In this document: in pieces, positions 14,601 through 26,238 of the stretch
Numbering within the stretch: position 1 is the first letter of the stretch
Layout of the letters: each line of letters starts with the position of its first letter
Assembly (NCBI GenBank): GCA_949317995.1
Contig: OX439050.1
Location: 48,733,777-48,797,776, forward strand
Direction: 5' to 3'
From: Acholoe squamosa
Taxonomy: Eukaryota > Annelida > Polychaeta > Phyllodocida > Polynoidae
Length of the DNA stretch: 64,000 bases
Program-made: the position numbers and the translations under genes
Notes under the pieces: generated by a model
Seen by the model: the letters and a program-made list of their open reading frames with translations, nothing else
Told to the model about the DNA's origin: nothing
Databases searched by the model: none

Positions 14601-17600
14601 ATCAATTGGAGTCTTCTCTTGTGAGGGGCAATCCTGTCCTTCATATGTTAAAATTTCCTTATCTGCTCCCCTTATGATATCTTTGTGCTCTATTTGCAAT
14701 TCTTCAATATTGTCCTGTAAATCAGGGTACAAGCTTTCAATCACCTTGATATTATGATCACTTTCCCCTTGTTGGTGGGCAGTGGCCTTCCCTATTTCAT
14801 TGCTAGTATGTTGTACCTCAGTTTCTGAAGCAGGTATATTGGAAGGGATTGTTCTTGTGTCATCATTCAGTTCAGTAGAGGATGCGTCTTCATTATCTGG
14901 ACACACTTCTGTTTTCTCTTCTGGAACATCAAAGGCAGCTCTCTGTTCGTGCTCACCATCTACATCTTCTCTATGGAAGGTGTCAGTGTCAGCTGCACCA
15001 GCATGTTCCTCTCCTGGGTGCATATCCATTTGCTCAGTTTGATGATCCCCAATAGGCTCTTTAATATTCAGCTGACTTGGGGATATTTCTTTATCATTTT
15101 CTGTCTTGGGTAAGCTGAGTTCATTCACCTCTTGTGTCTCATTCTCTGGCAGAGTGGATTTTGCCGTTTCTGAGTCTGTTTCAGAGGTCACATCTCTGAA
15201 TTCTTCAGGATTGTCTGACATGGACAAAGTAACATCTGCATCAGGAATAAAGAGCTGTTTCCCAGGTTCTTTATCATCATGGATGCTTGAGTCCTGTACT
15301 ATTGGTAGCCAATGAGCAACATCAGAACTTTCAGCTTTTTCACTTTTCCTGCAAATATCTAGTCCTGTTTGAAGAGCTAAATCAGATTCTGATGATGGAA
15401 TATTACGATTACTTTTTCCTTCCTCAGCCACTGTTTCTTTTTCCAAAGTTGTTTGCTCAGCAGTATAAGCTACTTCTTGATCATTGATGTCAGATATGAC
15501 TGCATTCAGTATTTCCACCGCTGATGATGATTCCAAAGACTGCTTTGGGGACTCTATTTTTTCAGGAATACTACAAGTATCTGCCTTCTCAATTTGTCCA
15601 TCAGGCCCTATGTTCAGAGCAACTATAGGTTCTTCTTTTACAGGGTCCTGAGGTTGATAGCCATGTGATCCTTCTTCTGCAGCATATTCCTCTTTTAAAG
15701 TTACACTGTGCTTCTCAATATCACCTGTTTGCTCAGGCATGCTTTGATCTGAAACCCTTCCTGGTTCACCTGGTTCTGCTGACACACTGGTCATAGGTCT
15801 CATCATGGTTTCCTCAACATGTACGGATGCATATTCAGATGAACCTTGGTGTAGTTGCTGGTCCTTGATGTTCAGGAAGTCAGTAAATTCTTGTGCAGCT
15901 GAGATATCTGGTGAAGCACTGCTATAGGCATCTTTATCCAATTGATGTGATATTTGTAAGTCTGCCAAATCATCCTCCTCATTGAGTGAAGTTGTGTCCT
16001 CCATCTTTATATATTCTTTTTGGATGTATGACTGTTCTTCTGTGGAGAGTAATCCCGGGTCATTACTTCCAGGTTCATTTAGAATATGGCCTTCAAGTTG
16101 CAGTTCTATTTCAGGGACATTTTCTGATGCTGTGGTAAAAGTATCGTTGACTTCCTGCACATTCACATCATCTTTGCTGATAAACTCTTCATCCTTACTG
16201 CCAGATGGCGACCGAAGGCCTTTCACCTCATCCAATCCCAATATCTGCTCATTGATCCTAATTTCCATTTCAGTCAGTGTGCTCTCTGAAGCAGAGTCCA
16301 TGTCTTGTTGTTCCTCACTTATATGTCGTGTGTCATCGGCCAGGTTAAGGTTAATTGATGCTACTTCTCTTGTATACCCTTCTTCTGAGAATATATCAAT
16401 TGAATCTTCAGCAATGTCTCTGTTGGGCTGACCAATGGTACTTATTTCCTCTTCAGTGTCATCTCCAATTGATATACCAATGACATCATCTAGGGCCTGT
16501 TCATACTCTGCAGTTGTAGTTTCCGATTCATCCTTCCCTGCAGAGATAGGTAAATTTGACTTGGACCTATCTGATCCTTGTAATGGATTGTGAGTCTCAA
16601 CACCTGATGTATACTCCCTATCAACTTGGTGATCACCTGCTAGCTCATTATCAGGCACTGCTGCAGTGTCCAGAGCTTTATCCTTGTTTCGGTCCTTGGT
16701 GTCTGCATCTAGACCAATCTGTCCCTCATTGTCAGACTTCCTTATGACCACATCACTTTGCTGCAGTTGAGGAATGGTTGAAGAAGGAGCCAGGTCATAA
16801 GGAAGTTTGGTTTCCTCACACACAATGTCAGTCACTTCTTCCTGCAGACAGTTTTCACCCGAGGAGTGTGGTTCATCACCAGTGACTGGTTGTTTTGCTG
16901 GTGTTTCTGGATGTAAGTCAACAACCAGCTTTTCTTCAAGAGTAACACTTTTGTAATCTGGTTCCTCATAATCAGAAATATTTTTTACTGCTGAGTCAAA
17001 AATGTATGAGTTATCATATATTTCCACATCTTCCACATCTGGTGTTCTTCTATCCTTTTGACATGTTTCTAAACTAATGTCTAATGGGGCTGTCATTGTT
17101 TGAGGGTGTGTTAGGTCATCTGTCAATGTGAAATCTGAATTCCCTCCAGTTTCTTTATCAGCATATGTAATTTCAGTAGATAAGGCGGAAATATCAGCAT
17201 TAGCATTTGTCTCACCAAGGTCTTCTGCAATTTCATTGGCACCCATAGATGTCACTTGAGGAATGGTGTCATCCTTATGGTCTCCATGCTCCAACTCTTC
17301 CTCTATTTGATTCCAAACCTCATGTACAGAGGTGTTGGTTTGTTCCTTGGTCCCATGGATGTGAACTAGATCAGCCGCAAGAGGGGCAGATTCCTGCATA
17401 GCTTCCCCATGCAAGGTTAACTCTGTTGTGTAGCTTTGCAATCTATCAGTCTTCTCTTCTCTATTATCTACAGATAATTTGAACACTTCTTCTGGGTCGC
17501 CTGTCATTTCAGCCTTCTCCATTGCAGGATGATTTGAGATGGTTTTCATGCCTGTGACTTCACTATGCATTTTGCCTACTGTGTCTTCTGGCCTCTGTAC

Positions 17601-20600
17601 TGCCTCTTCCACCCACTCAGACCATTCAGATTCTTTCATACAGTGCTCTCCGAGCCTATCCCCCTGATCTTCTCCTGTTCCCTCTGCTGTACTGTCCAGA
17701 GTATCCGCCACCAAATTCTGTGTGGCTACATCCATATCAATCTGTTCCACGCTGTCCTCTTTGTCTGTGTTCTCATTACTATGCATTATGTAATGACTTA
17801 CAGACTCTAGAGAGAATTTGGCCTCATCACCTGCGATGTCAGACCCTCCTTCCTGAAGATGCCTATTCTGACTGGACTGTAACTTATTGCCAGTGACTGG
17901 TAGCTCTGGGTGTAGGTCATCACCTAGATTTTCCTCAAGAGCACCACTTTTGTAATCATGATCAGGAATGTCCTTTGTGTCTGGTTCTAGCATATACACA
18001 TCAGCTTCATAAATTTCCTCTTCTTTCACATATGGTTTTGTTGTATCCTTGTCAAAATCTGGACCTATACTGGTAATGGCTGAACGAGCTGTGATTGGTG
18101 GGAAATGTGTGGGTTCAGCATTGTCTTCACTGGTTTGAACATCAGCACCTGGCATCAAGAAATCGAAGTTTCCTTCAGATTCCTTATCAATGTGTGAGGT
18201 TGTGATTGGTGAGGGAGAAATTTCAAGGTTAGTGTTTTCCCCATCAAAAACCTGTACAGGTTCACCCATGGATGTCACTTGAGGGATGGGTTCATCTTGG
18301 ATGGCCTTCAGCTCTTCTTCATGCCTAAACCCTGTCTCTGCCTGACTCCATGGCTCATGCACAGAGAAATTGGTTTGTATTTCCTCAACTCTTTTATCTA
18401 CTGCTGATTCAGACTCTTCTTCACATTCTTCTGTCATTTCAGCTTGCTCTCTTGATGGATGATTCGGGATGTCTGTGACAGTAAGCAGTTCCACATTGGC
18501 AGACATGGGGGAGTTTTCAACATTTCCATCCCTGTCATTTGAGTGATGTTTGTCTTGTGCCCCTACACCTGCAACCATGGGTGCCGATTGGAAAATGTGT
18601 TCATCTTCCCAAAGTTCAGAAGATTTCCCTTGCTCCAATTGTATTTCTGTCTGATGGTGTATTGCTTGTATTGACACATCAATGACATCACTGGTTTCAT
18701 TGCTAGAAGGTATCTCCTCAAGGGAAGATTGTGTAATAGCTTCTTGATATTGTACAGGATTTACGTCATGTGTATATTGTGGATCATACATAGTAGAAAC
18801 CTGACCTTGTTCTCCACAGATTTTGGTCACTGTGTCTTCTGGTCTCTGTACTACCTCCTCAGACTTTTCAGCCTCCTCAATCCCTTTTATTGAGTATTCT
18901 TCAATCCTTTCCCCTTGATCCTCTGTGTGAACTTCTTTGGACACATGATGCACGTTGGCAAGGATATCAGGGTCTTCTTGCATCAATAACAGCATCCTTC
19001 TTACCTCATCATCATCCATTATTGCTATGGTTTCAGCCTCATCCATTTCTGAAAGATTTGAGTCGTGCTTTGAGTCTGTGTCAGTGAGGAGTTTCCCAGA
19101 TGTTGGGGAGACTGTATTATTTTCATCCCTGTCATTATCATGGTGTATATCTTGTGTCCCAACACCTGCAACTGCTGATGCTGATGGAAAGATGGATTCT
19201 TCTCTTATAACCTCAGAAACATTCCCTTGTCCTGATGCTCCTTCAGTCTGATGGGTGATGACCTCTCTCTCCACAGTCCTGACTTTACTCTCTTCAGAGG
19301 GTATTGCATCTAAGATAAAGCCAGGTCGTGTAATACCATCTCCAAGTTGCATTGAACCTGTGTCACATGGATACTGTGACTCACGTATAGTAGGGATCAG
19401 AGATTCTAGATTGCTATTGTCCACCTTACCTTGTGCTCCTTGTGATGGCTCCTCTGCCTGTTCAGCCTCATCAATATCCTTTAGAGAGTACTCTTCTAGC
19501 CATTCCCCTTGGTCTTCCCTTGTGGATTCTTGTGGAACTGAATGAAGTTTGGATAGGGGATCAGGGTCTGCTTGCATCAATAGCAACATCCTCCTGACCT
19601 CATTATCATCCATAGGTTCTGGGGTTTTATTAATACCAGGTGAGAACACAGGTTCTTCTTCGGGTTCCACATTAAGATTGCCTGAACTGTCCTCAGGGCT
19701 TTCTCCTTCATTTCTTTCATCTACACGACTCAGGGAATGTAGCAGTTTTCTTGGTATCTCTTGTTCAGGCACTTGGTCAGTTTCTGTGATGTGCTTTTTA
19801 ACTTCACCTACTGAATCATCAGAATCTTCCTCACTGATCTCCTCTACAATGCTAACAGAGGGGACAAATCTCTTCATCTTCTCTATCTGGCCTGGGGAGA
19901 AGGGTTCATCTTCAGGAGCAACTGGGGCGTCAGTTTCTTTTGAAGATCCACTCCATATTTCATGACTTTCAACAGACTTTGAGGAGCTGAGCTCTATTGG
20001 CTCAGTACAAAGGCGCTCTTGTACCTTCTGACGATTGGCAATGTATTCTTGAACTGCAGATGGAGTAGATGTGTCTTGAGTGGATGATCTCTGGGTTTTA
20101 GTTTTTGTTATCTTTCCCTCTTCTGCCTCCATACTGGTCTTGAAAGGTAAATCCTTGTTGGAATATTGATCATAGCAGGGCAATGAAGGCAATGTCTCAT
20201 CAGCCTGTATTGCTGAGGGAACTACATGATACTGAGATTGAAGTTTGTCGTCCTGGTATTGGTGAGTGATCTGACTTGATTCTGTAGTACACTGCTCAAA
20301 GTACTGACTAGGGGTTTCTTGACACGGCATAGTTCTAACAGCCAATTCTCTACTAGGGTATTGCCTATGGTAATATCGTTCAGTACCACATATGGTGTCT
20401 AGTGGAGTGCTGATGTCTTGGGCATCGTAACTGTCATGTAATTGGAAACCACTGCTCATGTCAACAATTGGATTGCCATGTTCATCACAGGCAACTGACA
20501 TCTCCATAATAGACTCTGGTGATGATATCCTGTCTGGTGTTTGAGACAAACTCATGTCTCTATAAACCTCTGTGTAGTCTTGGTTTGATTTGTCTCCTTT

Positions 20601-23135
20601 GGCAACATCAGTGATTTGTGTATCATCTTGTATCAGATTGGTGTGGTCATCAAAGACCAACCTGTCTAGTGTTTGAGACCGACTTATATCTCTGTAAACC
20701 TCTATGTATTGATGGTTTGATTTTTCTCCTTGGACAATATCACTGTCCTGTGTATCTTCCTGTATTACAATGGCCTGGTCATCAATAGCCAACCTTTCTG
20801 GCGTTTGAGACAGGCTCATGTCTCTGTAAGCCCCTATGTACTGATGGTTTGCTTTGTCTCTATGGACAACATCAATGTCTTGTCTATCTTCCTGTATTAC
20901 TTTGGCCTGGTCATCAAAGACCAACCTCTCTGGTGTTTGAGACAGGCTCATGTTTCTGTAAACTTCTGTGTACTTATAGTTTGATTTGCCTCCTTGGACA
21001 ACATCAATGACTTCTACACCATCCTGTACTACATTGGTGTGGTCATCAAGGACCAATGACACTCTTCTGGCTGGTTCAACTGATGAGGCCCTTTCCTGAG
21101 TAATATCAGGGGATGCAGATTTTTCTCTGATATCATCTATGACTCTGGCTTCTGTGTATTCACCTACAGGATTCCCATATTCATCACATTCAAGGTCTGA
21201 CTCCTCTATAACTTCAGCCATATTGAGGTCTTGTGTAGAATCCTGATCCTCCAATGGGATATGATGAGGTTCCTGGGGAACTTCATGACCTGTTACCTTG
21301 ATATCAGATGTTTGGGCTGGTAACGCCATTGCAGGGAATTGAAGGTGACCTTGTGCTGTTGGATCAGCTCTTGTGACAGACTGAGAGTGTATATGTACAG
21401 GATTGCCAAATTCATCACAAACATGGGATTCCTGTTCCACTTCTTCAATCACCGGAGCCTCCTTGACATCCTGTGTAGAATATGCTTGGGGCCATTCTTC
21501 TTGAAAGTCTTCTTGGATATCCTCGGATACATGATGAACTCCACCTTGCTCTTGATGGACTTTAAACCTAGTATCAGTTGTTTGAGTTGGAGAGATCATT
21601 GATGGGAATTGCAGGTTGCTTGGTCTATGAGTTGTGTTGTCAGTATGTGAATCAGTTAACCTCATATAGCTTTGTACAGCTCTCTCAATCGATTCAGCAT
21701 ATCCATGCACAGAATTTCCCAACTCATCACAAACAAGTGATTCCTGTTCAACCTCGTTGACATCCTGTGAAGAATATGTCTGTGACTCTTCTTCCAACTC
21801 CTTCATTGGAATATCTAAGGGTAGTGCTTGAACCTCAACATGTTGTTGATGGATTGTGACCTTAGTACCAGATGTTCGGGTTGGAGAAGCGATAGATGCA
21901 AAGTTGTGACTGGTCACTCCTTGACCTTCCGATCTAAGAGATGCTTGTGGGGATATCGACAACTCAGTATATTCTCGTACAGGGTTGCCATATTCATCAC
22001 AAATGAGTGATACTGACTCGTCTGCTTTTTCAGATTCTGCAATGCCCTGTGGAGAGCATGTCTGCAACCCTTTACCCTGATCTTTATCTGGAACCTTGTG
22101 ACCTACATGGTGGAGATCTACCTGTTCATGATGAACCTCGGCTTCTGTAACAAGGGTTTTGGTTTGAGAGGTTGCTGATGTAATTTTTGGGGTGCGTTCT
22201 CGAAGGGTTCCATAGAGTGGAGATCTACCTACCAACCTAAATCCACTAATGGGAGCTGTCTGGGCCTTATTACTGGCAGTTGTGGTGGGAGAAGTTATTG
22301 ATGCTGTCTGAGTGCTACCAAGGATACCATATCTTGTAGATCTATTGGCTGACCTGGAACCAATCTCTGAAGGTGAGACAGAAGCATGTACAACAGATGC
22401 TGGGGTTTGAGAGATTGTTGATGATGACTTTATAGTACTTTCGCCATGGGTACCGTATCGACTAAATGTATCAGCTGATTTTAACCCACCATGTGGAGTG
22501 GAACCTATGGCCTGTATACCTGATGTTACTGTTTCAGAAACTGTTGTTGGGAATTTTGTTATGCTTGCTCCATGGGTGCCATAATGAGGAGGTACACCTG
22601 CAGACCTAAAACCATCCTGTTGAGGTAATCCTGTGGCTTTTGTGTGAGATTCTGAAGGTTGAGAAGTTGATTTGAATTCTGTGGTGCTTGTTCTGAGGGC
22701 ACCATATCGAGTACCTCTGTCACCTGACCTAAGTATACCTCGTTGGGGAGAATCTGTGGGCCATGCATGAGATGTTGGATGATAAGAAGAAGCTGAGGGG
22801 AATTTTGAGGTGCTTGTTTTGTGCAAAGCATAGTGAGCAGGTCTCTCAGCTGATCTGAAACCATGCCTTGGAGACAAATCAATATGTTCCTCTCTCTGAC
22901 CACCAGAATTTCTAAATTGACCATAGGCATGTGAGGAATCTGGCTCATCCGATGCCCATCTGTTGGAGAAAGAGACATTTCCTCGACTAGGTAATGATTG
23001 GCTGCATACCCAGGATGTTCTGAGTTTCATGCGTCTAGGCTCTGGTTTATGTTCCGCTGGTGGCTCTACCTTGCCAAATATATTCTCATATCGAGCTATC
23101 CTTTCACTGATGGGTGTTGCTTTATTTTTTAGGAC
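1..23135 (-). CDS. Giant final visible exon: at least 7,711 codons of acidic repetitive protein (runs off the left edge)
   Basis: The acceptor TTCATACAG precedes 23135 and the reading frame (phase 0 from the previous exon) stays open to base 1. I translated most of the exon and checked the frame at several points (for example codon starts at 21188, 19613, 13607 and 212); no in-frame stop was seen. It opens VLKNKATPISERIARYENIF, a basic helical stretch, then becomes rich in Asp, Glu, Ser and Thr. Repeat families, listed separately, dominate the first 900 residues, the centre and the last 700. There are no recognisable enzyme domains, Ig or fibronectin folds or transmembrane segments in what I read. 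It is likely intrinsically disordered, a scaffold or spacer; that role is inference. The C-terminus and stop lie outside the window. Confidence 0.9.
150..2060 (-). repeat. C-terminal coding repeats with YVAHTVGSWADELRAL
   Basis: Three copies of (Y/V)V(A/V)HTVGSWA(D/E)E(L/M)(R/K)AL lie near 190, 815 and 1535, spaced 624 and 720 bases. Two copies of a companion block (CHET(V/L).D....SL.MVE, then DVLPTP(D/N)IPD..Y(M/V)T.QH) lie near 2010-1850 and 660-500. HTVGSWADELRAL is the best helical motif in this part. Confidence 0.8.
5595..5633 (-). repeat. Trinucleotide run encoding 13 Asp
   Basis: Thirteen ATC units on the plus strand read as GAT codons, giving SH-(D)13-ASLK in the giant protein. It is a perfect trinucleotide tract, so probably length-polymorphic. 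Confidence 0.9.
10200..12660 (-). repeat. Duplicated coding block of about 1.14-1.17 kb
   Basis: ES(Y/H)EHVGSNIEE(A/V)I(V/I)KE(Q/K) occurs near 11020 and 12160, 1,140 bases apart. NVEL(M/V)TS(G/A)DVAK occurs near 10345 and 11520. DVP(R/Q)T, the (N/S)D..(A/S)KIN/RLN region and the .TEA(F/L)(Q/E) region also recur in register. The block is present in two full copies, part of a third being possible at the 5' side. Confidence 0.75.
16800..18300 (-). repeat. Duplicated coding block of about 1.02 kb
   Basis: The segment IPQVTSMG occurs at about 18275 and 17252, exactly 1,023 bases (341 codons) apart. It is followed in both copies by a similar order of motifs: T(Y/S)..DKE(T/S).GN(S/F)DF, then DYKS(V/G).LEE.L..DLHPE.P and PVTG. 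Divergence is high, so this is an old in-frame duplication. Confidence 0.7.
18960..19620 (-). repeat. Duplicated block with the motif MDDxEVRRMLLLMQxDPDxL
   Basis: Two copies begin at codons 19613 and 19019, 594 bases (198 codons) apart. Each continues to a (R/H)(E/T)EDQGE..EEYS(L/I)KDI.EAE-like segment further on. The hydrophobic face E-V-R-R-M-L-L-L-M-Q predicts an amphipathic helix, unusual in this otherwise disordered protein. Confidence 0.75.
20460..22010 (-). repeat. Five dispersed C-D-E-x-G-N-(P/S) motifs
   Basis: ICDEYGNPVREY, VCDELGNSVHGY, VCDEFGNPVHIH, ECDEYGNPVGEY and ACDEHGNPIVDM occur near 21990, 21725, 21405, 21185 and 20480. Each follows an acidic stretch ending in S and precedes a Tyr/Ser-containing linker. 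Spacing is 220-700 bases. Cys is otherwise rare here, so these may be short recognition motifs. Confidence 0.7.
20540..21070 (-). repeat. Tandem 44-residue coding repeat, YRDMSLSQTP type
   Basis: About four copies with a 132-base period. The unit opens Y-R-(D/N)-(M/I)-S-(L/R)-S-Q-T-(P/L)-(E/D)-R and continues L.(F/I)DD...(V/L)IQ(E/D)D, then a D.V..(G/D)K(S/A)N block. The first copy lacks its start and the last lacks its second half. High identity between copies suggests recent duplication or homogenisation. Confidence 0.8.
22190..22935 (-). repeat. Coding repeats of about 40 residues centred on Y-G
   Basis: Six clear copies and one degenerate copy in the giant exon, near residues 70-315 of that exon. 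Each has the form G-(F/L/I)-(R/K)-(S/L)-A/V, then (R/H/L)-Y-(G/A), then a Ser/Thr/Lys-rich tail. Examples are RYGALRTSTTEF, HYGTHGASITKF, RYGTHGESTIKS, RYGILGSTQTAS and LYGTLRERTPKI. The YG positions are near 22925, 22831, 22706, 22582, 22456, 22327 and 22211, so the period is about 117-129 bases. Unlike the rest of the exon, this part is basic. Confidence 0.75.
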
Positions 23136-24095
23136 CTGTATGAATAAAATCCGTTATTCATGCTTAGGCATTGTGTCAGGTTCTATTTCATGCCTCCACC
23201 ATGACTTACCTAAGCTGTGAACTACAAACACCTCCACCAGGCCCAGGTATAGAAATGTCCTGGCACCAGAGACCCTTCTCCATCACCAGGAAGAGCATGA
23301 CAATGTTTGTTGTATAATCATTAATGATATAACTAGTATAGTTGTATATCAGAAGTAGCAGAGCATAATTATTCTTGCTGTGTCATCATTCCAAATGTCA
23401 AAAGTACAACTGTTGTGGACTAAGATTAAACTAGAATAATATCCGAATATACAAACAACACCATCACCAACAGTAGACCTTTCAAGTCAGTGAAAGCAAA
23501 GACCTAGACGTTCAAGACAAAGAGCAAGAATAAGGAACCCGACACCATTATTGCATTTGACAAAGATATAATGCTTACCCTTTTTTGTACCAACTCTGAT
23601 TTGTATGACCATGGCTAGCAAAGGAACAGAAACACCAAGATGGATGTTAACATGAATAATTGATTGACAAATTGATAGGCTGATTAAGAAGTGCCTTTTG
23701 CCTCTGACATGAAACCAGGGAGAATGGGAAAATGGAGATCAAATGATGTATGGTTTATAACACTGATGAGGATGTCGTTGAAATGAGCTGATGATTTGGG
23801 AAGTATAATTATGTAAAATGTGGTTGTACCTGTGTATGTGGTGCAAATTGACAGTGTTTTTACAACATCATAACATTGGATTTGTGAACATAAAATCACA
23901 TTCAACAATAACAGTAATAATGTTGAACAAATGTATTCATAACCTGTTCCACAACAATATATTTGTCATATCAGTAAAAATATATACAATAACATAACCA
24001 GGGATTACAACTCTCACACTGACAGATGTACACCATCTATTCTATAGATATATAAAGTAAAGCATAATTCATTATATAAGAATCAATTTGCCTAC
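23136..24095 (-). other. Intron before the giant exon
   Basis: AT-rich sequence of about 960 bp. I see no convincing exon, RNA gene or mobile element in it. Confidence 0.7.
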
Positions 24096-24188
24096 CTTAG
24101 CATCTTTATCTTTCTTATCAGTCTCATCATCGGATGACTCTTCCTCAGATGATGACTCTTCAGATGATGTTGCTTCCTTCTTGGTTTC
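24096..24188 (-). CDS. Exon 24: last Ser-Glu cassette before the giant exon
   Basis: Thirty-one codons (residues 663-693), phase 0, acceptor TTCCAG and donor GTAGGC. It starts ETKKEATSSEESSSEEESSD and ends DKKDKDAK. Confidence 0.75.
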
Positions 24189-24922
24189 CTGGAATAAGTA
24201 TTAAGTAGAAAACCTGCTTCGCGGCCTCTCTGCTCGATGTATGCATCCCCGCCACCAGATGGCACTATGACATGTATGACATCACAAGGACATGCACACA
24301 TACATAGGTCTCTGCGCTCAGACATACATACCCTTTTCCATTCGAGTGATAAATTTAGTCCTTTTATATCTTTACAGCAAATTGTGGACTTAAGATATCA
24401 CACACATCTATAAGAACTAGGATGTGGAACTTTCATAGAAGTACAGTGTCAAAATAGGCATAATGAATAGTTATCCTTCTTTCTCTATACATATTTTACA
24501 TGTTTTGTTTGTCAAAAGGGTATGTATGGCCAAGCTCACTAATGATAAAGACACATTGAGGGCCCAAATACAGAAGGCAATGAACAGAAACAATGAAGCA
24601 AAGCAAAATCATTATCAGAAAGTAATTTACAAATTGTATAATAATTCAAAAATGGCAGTTTAGCTTAACTAAGTCAATATGGCTGATGGTTTCAAAATCT
24701 TAGGAACTAATTGATATGAAAGCAGCAACTCGTTAACATTAATGCTTTAGAAATAAAAGTAACTGATTGTAATATGAATAATAAACTAAATATAACGGCA
24801 TGAAAAGCTTTGCATTTGCAGATGGTAGATCTACCATCTCAACTGTGAACTAAATATAACTTGAATATAATAGAACATGATTAAAGATGTATTGTGAACA
24901 TACATCCATGCTATGGACTTAC
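24189..24922 (-). other. Intron 23
   Basis: About 730 bp, AT-rich; nothing recognisable. Confidence 0.6.
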
Positions 24923-25006
24923 CTTCTTCACATCTTTTTTAGCCTCGGGTTTTTTCTCATCCTCAGACGATTCCTCTTCACTTGACGACTCCTCACTGCT
25001 GGATGA
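24923..25006 (-). CDS. Exon 23: Ser-Glu cassette
   Basis: Twenty-eight codons (residues 635-662), phase 0, acceptor ATTTAG and a strong GTAAGT donor. It starts SSSSEESSSEEESSEDEKKP and ends EAKKDVKK. Confidence 0.75.
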
Positions 25007-25293
25007 CTAAATAATTTAAAAGTATAATTTCTTTATTGAGAATCATCAGTTCAAGTGGTACTCCTTGTAAAATTTATTCGGCTTTTGGAAAATACTTGTA
25101 CTTCGTATGTCATTTTTTAAACACTGTGAGCTATTTCAATTCACAAAAAAAGAAGATTTGGACTTGTCGTCAGAGGGCATGTGTACAAACTAGAATATCA
25201 ATCATTGAATGGAGGGAATTTTGCAGAAGTACAGAAAGTCTTCAATTCTTGTAATTTAGTATAGATATGGATACGATATGAAAAGAAACCCAC

Positions 25294-25332
25294 CTCCTTC
25301 TTTGTTGTCTTCTCATCTTTCTTGTCATCGCC
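25294..25332 (-). CDS. Exon 22: short Asp/Lys cassette
   Basis: Thirteen codons, GDDKKDEKTTKKE (residues 622-634), phase 0, acceptor CTTTAG and donor GTGGGT. Confidence 0.65.
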
Positions 25333-26214
25333 CTAAAGACATGAATAAAAAAGGTGTGAAACTCTTTCTTCGGTATGTAAAAGCTCAGTGAGGTTTTGTG
25401 TCTATGGGTATGAGAGGTATTGCAAGGGGAAGCAACTGGATGTGCCTTCTTTGGTCTGTTTAAAGATTGAGGACAAACTTAGAATAAAGGTAATTAGATC
25501 AGCTCCCATAGTTACTTGAGCTGAGGTAATTAATATAAATATTAATGCCTTAATTCATCTATAACAAAATGGATCCCCCCCATGCAGTCACCTTTTAGAC
25601 AACAGAAGTGTCACATATATGAGACATTACACTGGACCTCAACATAATCAATTGCTTTATATTTTTTTAAATGATACATTTTGTAGACACAAATTTGAAA
25701 AAGGAATAAAACATTGAGACAACATTATGCGCCTTATCATCAAGGCAATATCCTTGTTCCATTGCTGAAAGAGATGCGACCATGTAGGAAAATGGATAAA
25801 GTTAGTGCTATGCGCTGCAGTGTTAGTGATACATTCCTATGGAGAAATTCCAACTGAAGCTGAGATAGGAATTTCCTAAGCGGGATATGAGGCATGTAGA
25901 TGGAGGCATCTCATTGTGGGGGATATTCTCCATCTGAGTGTTAAAATATTCATGAGATATTTAAGTACAAAGCCATGCAATACAGAATATTGTAACTTTT
26001 AAATGCATTTGACTTGTTTCTGTAAGAGATGATTAGTGAGCATCAAAAATGAAAGAGAAATTCTATGTATATAATGTATTTTATAGGATAACCTAACGAA
26101 AGTAAAAATGAAAGGAGTAAAAGTGCCAGTTTGTATACTACTTGTAAAAACTCTTAAAGGTCTACAAGTAGATACTACAGCATATTTTGGAAATGATGAT
26201 ATAAAAATGTATAC
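25333..26214 (-). other. Intron 21
   Basis: About 880 bp of AT-rich sequence. No gene or repeat recognised. Confidence 0.6.
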
Positions 26215-26238
26215 CCAGTCAAAACCTTCCTCCTCTGA
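26215..26238 (-). CDS. Exon 21: eight-residue microexon ending in Trp
   Basis: Eight codons, SEEEGFDW (residues 614-621), phase 0, acceptor TTTACAG and donor GTATAC. It parallels exon 15. Confidence 0.6.
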
